From: Vitrella brassicaformis
Taxonomy: Eukaryota; Sar; Vitrellaceae
Direction of reading: 5' to 3'
Assembly: GCA_001179505.1 (NCBI GenBank)
Contig: CDMY01000227.1
Span: 186,139 to 250,138, forward strand
Length of the DNA stretch: 64,000 nt
Shown here: positions 22,501 through 32,205 of the stretch, in pieces
Position numbering within the stretch: position 1 is the stretch's first letter
Layout: each line of letters starts with the position of its first letter
Position numbers and translations under genes: made by a program
The notes under the pieces: model-generated
Told to the model about the DNA's origin: nothing
Databases searched by the model: none
Seen by the model: the letters and a program-made list of their open reading frames with translations, nothing else

Positions 22501-24402
22501 TGGTCAGCTGCTGGGCGGCCTGATGCCCCGCATCCTGCCCGAGTCAGAGGTGCGCGGCTTCATCCTCAGCGCCAGGAGGGCCCGCAAGGCTGCCAAGGTG
22601 GAGGAGGAGGTCAACGAGATCCTGTCCCCGCTGCTGGCCAAGATCGTGGCCGGCCTCACCGAGGACGAGCTCAAGGCGGTCTTCACCGAGCTGTTGGACA
22701 GGACGGAGCGAAACCTCAATGAAGTTATCCCCGCCTCACGTATGCATGGACAGCTCAAAGACAGGCGATGTGTGGAGGCGATATATGCACAGCCCATTCC
22801 CTTCATGTGTTGGTGTTGGGTGTTTGTTCGTTCGCTTGTGTCAGTGCCGCTGGTGGCGGTGTCGCCCACTGAGAAGGCCCCCCGTGTGGTGAGTGTCCTG
22901 TTCACTGAGCTCGGCTCCGACAGCTCAGCTGACTTCCTGGAGATGCTGGTGGCCAAGGAAGGCGACTCGTTCCTGGCGGACAAGTACGGCCTGGGCGACA
23001 TGAGTGTGCTGCGGGAGGTCTTCACCTCCTACCTCGATACCTTCAAGGAGGAGGAGGGAATCGCCGAGAAATTCACGTAACCACCGCACCGCCACACACA
23101 AAGCCCGTACGTACGTGCAGCCCTCATGTTTTGTGTGTGTGTGTGTGTTGTCTGTCTATCAGTGGCACGTTTGAGAAGGCCACTGACGAGCTGGTTCGCG
23201 GCTTCATCCTGTTCCTGACGCTTGACGACCCGTTCGCCAAGGGTGAGGACGACCACCTCTCTCGCACGTACGGCGGCGTCAAGATGGCCGACATCGTCCG
23301 TGAGATGGGCGACCAGGTCATCGACAAGGCCCACACCATGAGCGCAGACACCGTCGAGAAGGCCGAGGAGGTCAGCCAGTGGCTCGACGGGGAGGTCAAG
23401 AGGCTCGTCGAGTACGTCGCCGACCAGGGACATGAGCTTGGCGACAAGTTCGGTAGGCAGCCCAGCCGCTCACACGCACGGCCGCAGAACATCCTTCCCC
23501 CGTGTGTGTCATGTAGATGAGGTGGTTGCGTCGCTTGACCCCTCCAACGAGCTGGATTACTTCCTCTCGTCTTTGTTCGGCGAGCTGGGCCACGACAGGT
23601 CGATGGAGCTGCTGACAGACTTCCTGAAGCAGCCCGAGGCCGAGCTCAAGAAGGTCGGCGGATCCAGCATGGGCAAGGTCCTCCTCTCCTTCGCTGCCGC
23701 ATTCACCGAGCAGGAGTCCATCGCCAAGGACTTCGAGTACGATACGCCATGCGAGAGAGAGACACCACCACAACACACACACACACGTGTCACCCATCTC
23801 TCTCGCTCTCTCCCTCGTCTGCTTGTCGCCATTTCAGGAAACTCTTGCTGATGCTGGATCCACAGCAGCTGGTCCCCTCTCTCCAGGCCCTGTTTGAGCC
23901 CGAGGAGGAGGAGATGGACAGCCGGCTGTCGCTCAAGCTCGGCAAGCACACCGTCAAGTCGCTCTTCGCCGACGCCTATCAGCACGCGGCTGCCGAGGCC
24001 GAGAAGATCACCCAGACCGTGAGCGGCGTGGCCAAGGGCATCCGTGTCCCCGACATGCCCATCATCAAGGGCCTGCCCATCCCGGAGGTCGATGTCATCG
24101 AGACCAAGAAGGAGAAGAAGTCCGAGGGAGACAAGAAGAAGGGCAAGCAGGAGGCGGACGTGGGGAGCTTCGTCAAGAACATGATCAACACCACCGACGA
24201 GAGGATGCTGCCCGCGGTGGTGGCTGGGCTGCTGCCGGCGATCGACCCCTCTGACCAGGCGAAGATGGTGCCGGTGCTGGGCAAGGAGCTGCTGAGCCAG
24301 CTGCCGGAGGGCGTGCTGAAGGCGCAGGTCAAGGGCAAGAGCGTCAAGGGACTCATCGGCGATGCCATCACCGAGGCCGAGAAGGAGAAGCAGAAGGAAT
24401 AA
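14851..24402 (+). CDS. giant secreted alpha-helical repeat protein (29 exons, about 2,337 aa)
   Basis: Begins with a signal peptide (RRCWSAILLCGLVAVAAVNA) and a short Gln run. I could place 29 exons from 14851-15010 to 23838-24402. Every phase joins and the exon lengths sum to 7,014 bases, a whole number of codons. After five Ala/Thr-rich 11-mers (15140-15304), the protein is almost entirely predicted amphipathic helix. Short units recur around phrases such as ILDHLPFDQLVN, IIDHLPKPILPHF, LLDFMLDFAAHL and ILPSLPKGISPVSLSSTL, resembling HEAT/ARM-like helical repeats. Cysteines are few and no membrane span follows the signal peptide. The C-terminus is Lys/Glu-rich (EAEKEKQKE). No catalytic motif and no family I can name. 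Most exons end at the same place relative to the helical units, suggesting growth by exon duplication. It may be a secreted scaffold or lipid-binding protein; the function is unknown. Confidence 0.8.
15140..15304 (+). repeat. five 33-bp tandem repeats encoding 11-residue helical units
   Basis: Five consecutive 33-base units in exon 2 of the giant gene encode the 11-mers AAQTATGAATF, AAQTATDAATT, AGKMATDAATT, AARTATDAATT and AGKMASEAGNQ. Units 2 and 4, and 3 and 5, are most alike, so the block may have grown as 66-base dimers. The 11-residue periodicity resembles LEA-type amphipathic helices. Confidence 0.85.
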
Positions 24403-26422
24403 GCCTGCGTGCGTGCATGCGATGCGTGTTGTAATATCAATCAATGTGCCGTGTTGTGTTTATTTATCTAAGGCAATGGATTTGCTTTTAGGAGTTCAGC
24501 TCAGCTCATGTCTCTCTCACTCTCTCTCCCTCTCTCTCTCCTCTCTCTCTCTCTCCCCGATGTGTGTGTGTGTGTGGGGCGGAGGGGTGGGCAGTTCCGT
24601 GCCCCCTCTCTCTGTCCCCACGAGATGCAATTTTCGATGGATGACGAGGCACATCGTGTTCGCGTGTGGCCAGCCAGCCTGTGTGTCTCTTGTCAGCCTG
24701 TCAGCCTGCCTGCCAGCCTGCCTGCCTGCCTGCCTGCCTTGGTGTCTGTCTGAGTGTCTGTCTGTCTGGTGTGTCTGGTTGGTGTGCGGAACGAAAGAGT
24801 GACGCAGCCGACGTGTCGTCTCGTCTGCGTGTTGCGTGGGGTGCTCGTTGGGCGGTGGGGTGGTGTACAGGAGCTTCGCTTCCTTCGCCGTAGCAGACCA
24901 TACCATACCGTACCGTTTGTGTAGATAGATAGCCAGGAATGGGAATGAGAGAAAGAAACAAAGAGGACGGACAGACAGGGTAAGGGACCGACGTAGGTAC
25001 GGATTTTTGTTAGATTGTTCTTTCTCCTCTCTCTCACTTCGCTTCATGTATTGATTGTATGTACTATCACATGAATAATGAATGAACACCGCACCGCCCC
25101 GCACCGCCCCCGACCGGCCGGCCACCTGTCTGTCTGTCTGCATGTCTGTCTGTCTGATCCATGGCATCCATCCATCCATCCGTCCCTCCCTTTATGTACA
25201 TATTTGTACATCCGTTCGTTGGTTCGGTTCTGTGCAGCATAAATTAATATCCTCCCATCCATATTGATTGATTGCCCAACACGTGTGTGTATGGGGAGGA
25301 AGACGTGACGTGGGTGAGGTGAGTGAGGTGCGTGGTGGGGTGTGGTGCTGCATTGACCTCATCGCACTTGCCTGCCATGCCCTGCCATACCGACCAAACC
25401 GACCGAAGTGGGTGGGAGCCCCCAGACAGACAGACAGACAGACAGACAGCCAGACAGCCATGTCGCCATGCGCACGTCTCGCCCCTCCCCTCGTTCTTCC
25501 TTCCCTTTATCTACCGACCTGCTGTTTTCGCCCATCTCATCTGTTCTTTTCTATTATGTATGCTGTCTGTTATGTCGTTTCCATCGCAAATTCGCGTGGT
25601 GATGCACACCTGCCTACCCCAGATACATACTTCGCCACGCCACCACACATCCCACCACACCACAGACAGGACGTCTGGCTCGACAGATAGATATATGATT
25701 GATTGCCTTATTTTTGGTGGTTGGTTCTTCTCATCCTAACACTGTGGCGGGTGGGGGTACGGTGCGGTGCGGTGCGGTGGTTTATGGATCATGGCTTGGC
25801 TTTGTGTGTGTGACATGACGCGATGCGTGTAGAGGTAGACATACGTAGGTTGGGATGATAAGAGACGGGGTTTGCCTTCCTGCCTTCCTGCCTTCCTGCC
25901 TGCCTGCCTGCCGCTACCCTACCTAGCTACATGACAATGAATGGAATGTGACACTGACACTCTCACTCTCTCGTATACTCGCTCATCATCCAGTAGATAT
26001 TGATTTCCACTAAGATTGCCATGTCAGCTGCAGCCTCCTGACGGTCCGGTCCTCCTCCATCCTCTCGCCCCTCATCCAGCGCCCTTGCACGCGGCCATTC
26101 CAGACACTCACGCATACCGGGTAGGCGCCGTGCAAAAACCGCAAGCAAGGGATCACAAAGGATGGACGAACCAAGCACCTTGCCAGACAAGGATGGACCC
26201 TTACACTCTTCTCACTCGGGCAGCACCGCACATGGGCCGATTTCCCCCATCAATGGCGCCCATATACGTTGGTCGCGCATCTTCAATGCAGAGAGGCGAG
26301 ACCAGCGTACACGACCCCCATCGAAACGGAGAAAGCTGCCACACGGCCGCCCGGCCCTCACGCCACTCGCTTAGACACAGGCACACCACCCACCCAGGTA
26401 CCAACATAAGTACACAGGTCAG
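24403..26422. other. 2-kb convergent intergenic region, simple-sequence rich
   Basis: No supported gene. It holds CT (about 24510-24560), TGCC (about 24706-24740), CAGA (25428-25452), ATCC (about 25166-25182) and CCTTC/TGCC (25875-25912) repeats. The flanking genes end at 24402 (plus) and 26423 (minus), so both 3' UTRs lie here. Open frames of up to 140 codons are repeat-driven and lack any domain. Confidence 0.5.
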
Positions 26423-29058
26423 TCAATAACGGGGTACGGTACTGTCGACCTGCCTGCTCCACTCATCTACACCCCCCGCCAGGTTGACCACCTTCGTCAG
26501 CCTCCTCTTCTCACGCAGGTACTCGACCACCGCAGCGCTCCTCCGGCCGATGTGGCACACCACCACCACACCCCTGCCGTCGTCCGGGATCTCCCCCGCC
26601 CTCATTTCGATCTCGTGAATGGGAATGTGGAGGGCAGTCACCCCCTCGGGCACTCTGATGGAGGCGATTGAGGTCTCGTAATCTTCCCGGACGTCTAGCA
26701 GGCAGCCGGGTGGTGTGGCTGAGGTGAGCCATTGGTGGGCCACCTTTGGGGAGATCTGCTTGACGCCATGGGAGATGGTGGGGCCGCGACGCTTCGACGA
26801 TGAGACGGAGGGAGCAAGGGGAGGGGGAGGGGGAGGGCCAGTCACCTGCAGAACGTGGGAGGGGTCATGTGTGCATCGCGTGGGCGTGTTTGTGCTGCGT
26901 GTGTCAATCGTTACCTCTTGTGTGTCGAAGTGGATAGAGATGCCGTCCTTGGCTTTGGTGTTGGGGATGCCCAGGTTGGTCACTGGCGGAGGGTGGCCCT
27001 CCATCAGCCGGAACCTCGGAAAACGCCTGCACACATACCATACATGCATACATGCGTCCGGCTCTTGATGCATTGCATTCATTGTGTGTGCTGTAGGCAC
27101 ACATCCGTTCGTACGCACCTGAGAATGAGGAATAGCGTGGCCTTGATGACCATCATCGAGAGAGGCCGGCCGATGCAGCTCCTCGCCCCAATGCCGAAAG
27201 GGACGAAGTGCTTTGACCTGTCAGAATCATCGCCACCCATCGACACCGGCAGAAATCTGCTTGCATGACAGCACACACAGCACCGAGACAGATTGGCCTT
27301 TTTGTGTTGACAGACTGACCATCCCTCCCTCCCTCCCCTTGTCAGCACACCTGCTGGGTCGAAATGCCTCTGGCTGGGTGAAGATGTCACTGTTTGCATG
27401 GTGCATACAGATGGGCACCCACAGGCCAACGCCGGCCGGCAGCACATAGCGAGAGGCCGACCGCCCACGCACCTCCACTGGGGCCGTAAGGAAGCGAGCA
27501 CACGCCGCCCCCACATCCGCCAGCCGGAGGGACTCGCACACCACTGCGTGCAGAAAGGGAAGGGCGAGGAGGCGGTCGACGGCAGCACGGTCGAAGGGCG
27601 CGCCCACCCCTGAGAATGACGGCCTGGAAGGATAGAAAACGGACCGTTAGACTGTGCGTGTGTGGTTGCGTGTGCGTCCCCTCCTCTCACCCGCATCCTT
27701 TGGCGAGCTCCTGTACAAGCCTGTCTTTCTCAGACGGCGCGTTTGCCAGGTGGTACAACGACCACCCAATCGCCGCGGCGACGTCGTCAAATCCAGCGAG
27801 GACGAGGATCAGGCACGTGTCGCGCACCTTCTCCACACTCCACCCCTTCCCACGCAGTATCCTCACCACAGTCACCGCCCCACTGTCACTCTCTGCTCTC
27901 TCAATCAGGTCCTCCAGGATGCGATACACACGCCCGACGGCCGTCCAGAAGGCCTGGTCGCGAGCAGCCCTGGGGCTGAAGAGCCGGCGAATGAGGGCGA
28001 GAGGGGAGGGTGCGGGGGACCCTTCGTAGGACTGCACCCTGGCTGCGATGGCGTCGTCGAATGCGGTGCGGAATTCCTTGACGGTCTGGGGCGTGGCTGC
28101 AGGTCCGAAGCAGACCCGACAGATGAGCTCCATCGTCATGGACGGCAACACCGCCTGCATGACACACACACACACACAAACGTGTGAATGAATGAACATA
28201 ACACGTTTTTGGGTAGAGTCTGTGCCCTCATGTCTGTCTGTCTGTCTGTGTTGTCACCTGCACATCAACGGGCTCCCCCTGTGGTTCCGTGACCCAGCTG
28301 ACCACATGCCGCTCGACGCAATCAGCCATCACCTCAGCGCTCAGCAAGGCCTCGAGCGACCCACTGATGGCGCCGGCATCTGCCGAGGGTGGTGGTCCTC
28401 CTCCTTTGCTGTGCGAGAGGATGGGGATGAGGACCCCCCTGTCCTTCTTGGCGTCTGCGGCAGCCAGACACATCAGTCCCGTGCGGCCCATCAGTGCGCT
28501 GCGGACTTCATCGAGCTGTGTCCTGTCACTCAGACGCATTACCTGCACCAATTGACACACACAGACGTGACGCACCCGCTAGGCATGCATGGCTCGCCGT
28601 TCGCTCACCGTCTTGCTATTCTCCTCGGTCGGCGCCACACTCACGACACACCTGCCGTCGTGCCAATACGACGCAACAGGCCCATACGCCTCAGCCAGCC
28701 ACGTCAGAAATGAGCCCAGACCGCCCTTGTCCGCGATGAGGGTGGAGTGATCTGGTCGAAAGAGTATCGACAGAGGGCTGCTGAAGATGGACAGGCCGGG
28801 GATCTGCCGCATGCGCCATACCAGCAGCAGCCGTCGGATGATGTCTTGGGAGAGCCACGCCGAGAGGCCGAGAAGGGCCAGTGCTTCAAGGAGGAAGACG
28901 TAGGGTGTGTGATGCTCCTTCACCGTCCTCAGCATCGTGTTCGCCTTTTCAAGCTTGCGCCTTCGTCGGTCGATCAGGCTGCAGCTTGTGGAGATTGAAC
29001 TCATTGTCCGTCGTCTCTGTGTGCATGCCATGAAGACCATCCCATCATTCACCGTCAT
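26423..29058 (-). CDS. cytochrome P450 fused to a C-terminal rhodanese domain
   Basis: A P450 monooxygenase that binds haem through cysteine, followed by a sulfurtransferase-type domain. After an N-terminal hydrophobic anchor (YVFLLEALALLGLSAWL), the exons give the I-helix (LVLAGFDDVAAAIGW), the ExxR helix (VVCESLRL), the pre-haem segment AFRPSRF and the haem loop FVPFGIGARSCIG. The last P450 strand region (ISIHFDTQE) joins, through a phase-0 intron at about 26850-26918, a Pro-rich linker and the rhodanese fold: GCLLDVREDYETS, the active loop VVVCHIGRRSAAVVEYL (CxxGxR pattern with cysteine) and NLAGGVDEWSRQ. The I-helix has Asp-Asp where Asp-Thr is usual. ATGs at 29058 and 29004 are both possible; the latter begins MSSISTSCS. 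All exon phases join. The substrate is unknown. A mis-split of two genes is unlikely because no stop or start separates them. Confidence 0.8.
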
Positions 29059-29986
29059 TGACCATCATTGCACCTTCGCAAACGGTCTGGTCTCCCTCCA
29101 CAACAGACCGACGTACAGACAGACATTTGAGTCTGAATTACAGCAGAAAAGCCCCACATCGATCATGATGCACACAACAGAGACAGACAGACAGACAGGC
29201 CAAAGCTTTCCCTACCGCCGTGCTTTGCTTTACATATATTCCCCACAACAGATTTCTGTCTGTCGGCCGTGCGTGCCGTGCCGCCCGACAGCCATACGAT
29301 CAGGGCAGGCCGCCTGGAACGCCAAAGCACTGCGAGAGGATTCGCAGAGATGACTGTCTGTCTTGTCGCTTCGCTTCATAGCATACGCAACTGCCGCCCG
29401 CCCGCGACATCGCGCATTCCATCCATCCATCCATCGGCCAGCCAGCCAGCCCCTTGATTGAGACCACGCGGGCAGACAGAGATATAGAGAAAGTGAGTGC
29501 TAGATAGAATAGAATAGATGCGTCAGTCATGTCATCTACGGCAGCCAGGCACCCACCCTGCCCTGTACACATGACATACACACACGCATACAGCCACACG
29601 CCATACAGACAGACAGACAGACAGACACATCAGCACCGTCGCAAATGGATCAGCCAGCCAGCCAGCCTGCCAGCCCCGGTTCACCAAACGGCCATCGCAT
29701 GCATGCATGCGGCACTCTGTGCACCACGCACGCACGCACTCAGGCAGACAGGCAGACACCCCGATGGAGAGAAGAAGCAGAGAACCCCTCGCCCTTTGAC
29801 CCCTTCATTCATTCGCACCGGTAGACGACACCAAACAAAAATCATACCCACCACACCACACCACACCCAGGATCACACGACATATGGTAGCGTAGCATCC
29901 CTCCCTTCCCCGTACCCAACCACCCCAACCACCCCCCACTAAACAGCCGGCCAGCCACCCATGCATCCCATCGGCATGTCTTCACA
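29059..29986. other. intergenic region
   Basis: Between two minus-strand genes. It carries the promoter side of the P450 gene and the 3' flank of the SEC14-like gene. Contains CAGA (29182-29198, 29608-29625), ATCC (29419-29434) and CACC tracts. No gene or RNA is recognised. Confidence 0.45.
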
Positions 29987-31782
29987 TCACATGATGGCGC
30001 ACACCGCACAGCACTTGTTTCGCTTCGTCGGCACCACCTCCACCGCCGGATGCTGCTTGCCCACCCCCACCCCGGTGCCGTCTTTGCCCACTTCTTTCTT
30101 GTCGGGTGTGCCCTCGGGGCTGTTGGACCCCTCCTCGCCAGACGTCGCCACAGTGCTCGAGTTGGGCCGCCGATCCGACGACGGCGAGGCCTCCACCGCC
30201 GCATCCTCCCTGCCGTTCATGCCGCCTTGTCCCTCCTCCCCCTCCCCCTCCCCCACCAGGTGCACACACACTTCTGGTGTGTCCTCATCGGCAGCCAGAG
30301 GGGGCAGCGGCGGCGCCGAAGACACCTTGCGCACATCGCCTGTGGCTGCGGTGGCGGGTGCGGGTGCGGGTGAGGGCTGCTCGAACCGCAGTGAGAGGAC
30401 CTGCAGGTCGATGGCCGGGTCGCTGAGAAGCTCCTCCAGCCGGGAGGAGAGGAGGTCGGTCGCCCTGGCGATGAGCTCCTCCCCTTCTGGCGGGATGGGC
30501 CGGCCCTCGGGGTAGGTCAGCCCGCACTTCTTGAAGATCTCCGGGGCCTCTGCCGACCACTGGATGGGCGTGCGGACGTCCCCCGCCCACAGCACGCCCT
30601 GGGAGGTGGTCTCATCGCAGGCTCGCCACACGTCGGGCACATGGGGGATGGGCGAGGTGGGCGACGGGGGGAATGCGAAGGGGTAGAATGCGGGGGGCTG
30701 GATGTCGGGGAGGGTGCCGCCGTACTGCTGCTCGAGCTGTGAGGGGTGGTACTCCTTGAGCAGGTCTTCCTGGAAGTGGTCCTTCATGAAGTTGATCTTC
30801 TGCTGCTGCACCTCTGTCAGGAGGCCCTTGATCATGGCCCAGAGGGTGGAGACGATCTTGGGCGCGTTGACGATGAACATCTTGTCGAGCCGGAAGGGGT
30901 ACTGCTTGGTGAGCGTCGACACCATGTCCTTGAGCACCTTGATCGGAATCGAACGCAATGGCACGTTGCTCAGGTCCACCAACACCTTGCACGTCTCAAC
31001 TTTGCCTGACACACCAAACCACCGCAGAGGGCACGTGTGTGTGTCTTAGTACTCCGCTCCCTCGTCCCGTCCACTCACTCACCGGGGACGAATGCGTGTC
31101 TGAGTGCCCACTCGAAGACAAACACCGTGAGGCGTTTGAACCGGTCGGGGTTCTCCCTGACCTCCCTCGACAGCCGACTCAGCCGCACGATCGCCAGTGG
31201 CCGGTATGACGCGTCCCGCCCCACCCAATACATGACCCCGCTCTCCAGGTCCTTCCGCACCTCCACCTCACTCACGGGGTACATCTCGCGTCGCCAGTCG
31301 CGCATCAGCACCGTGTGCTCGACGGACTTGTGGAGGTAGTGGTGGGGGTGCTTGCGCTTGTTGTAGAGGAGGATGCGCAGGAGGAGTGGCTCCATCCTCG
31401 GGGGGAAGGTGAAGTTGTGCTCGCGGCAGTGAATGCGGAACTGGGTGATCATCTCCTGCTCGCCCTCGTCGAGCGGCTGGTGCAGGAAGACCTGGCGGAT
31501 GACCACACCGTGGTGGAAGGACTTGTGCGTCTCGTCACGCGACGGCTGGTGGGCCAGCAGGGAGGCGGGCACAGTGTGAGGAGACGGGTTCGTCGACGTC
31601 ACCAGCGCAACTTCCACCACACACACACACACACACGCACACACACAAGGTGGCAACATAACGACGCGCGTCAATGTGAGAGTGATGTGTTGGTCTCTCT
31701 CACCCTCTGGAATCTCCGACGCGGCAGAAGAGTCCGGATGGCCATGGTGCGACTCGCCTCCCATGGCGGCGGCGATAGGCAC
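29987..31782 (-). CDS. SEC14 (CRAL-TRIO) domain protein with C-terminal CaaX box
   Basis: Three exons. The first is a short leader (MPIAAAMGGESHHGHPD) ending in a GTGAGAG donor. The second carries the N-terminal CRAL-TRIO helices (LLRILLYNKRKHPHHYLH, MYWVGRDASYRPLAIVRL). It joins at VPG/KVET to the lipid-binding core VLVDLSNVPLRSIPIKVL, KMFIVNAPKIVSTLWAMIKG. The phase-1 splice restores the fold. The tail is acidic, Pro/Ser-rich and low in complexity. It ends in KRNKCCAVCAIM at 29987: a CaaX box (CAIM) typical of farnesylation, with nearby cysteines that could be palmitoylated. The protein is predicted to move phospholipids or sense phosphoinositides at a membrane it is tethered to. The lipid specificity cannot be read from sequence. 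Confidence 0.8.
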
Positions 31783-32205
31783 TCAATCAGTCCACCAACA
31801 AGACGACAGCGCTGCGCATGCACCGCACCGGTTGGCAACGGCACGGTCCGCCTTTGGCTACTTTTTTGAAAGACTTTGGCACCTCACCTCGCCGTTGAAC
31901 GGCGGGCTGCACAGACACGACAGCGAGACAGCAAGACAAGCCTGTGACGCCCTGATTGTCTCAGAGTGTGAAATGGCTTTTCTGGCGGCTCGTGCTGTAC
32001 GTACCTTCACTAACGAAGGCGCTCCTGATGCAGAGGAGCCTCCTTGTGGACACCGCGCCGTACCGAACAGCAAGCAATTCCAAGTGCCCTGTAGACCAGG
32101 CCAACTATCCAGTATCGAAGAACGAACAGATTCGCCTCCCTCCACGAAGATGAGCTCGCAAAAGAAGAGCGATCCGTCAGAAAGAAAAGGAAAGGCAGAC
32201 AAGGA
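31783..32205. promoter_or_regulatory. divergent intergenic region of SEC14-like and GlnRS genes
   Basis: A 423-bp region between two opposing starts. GAGCTCGC, the reverse complement of the GCGAGCTC motif, sits at 32152-32159, about 50 bases before the tRNA synthetase ORF. Nothing else is recognised. Confidence 0.35.

Noticed and set aside
24500-25920. Dense CT, TGCC and CAGA repeats as a possible telomere, centromere or mobile element
   Set aside because: Units are short, mixed and typical of introns and intergenic DNA throughout the window; no terminal repeats, transposase or telomeric unit.
26016-26429. 137-codon plus-strand frame in the intergenic region
   Set aside because: No recognisable domain, composition unlike neighbouring exons, and it overlaps the end of the P450-rhodanese gene.
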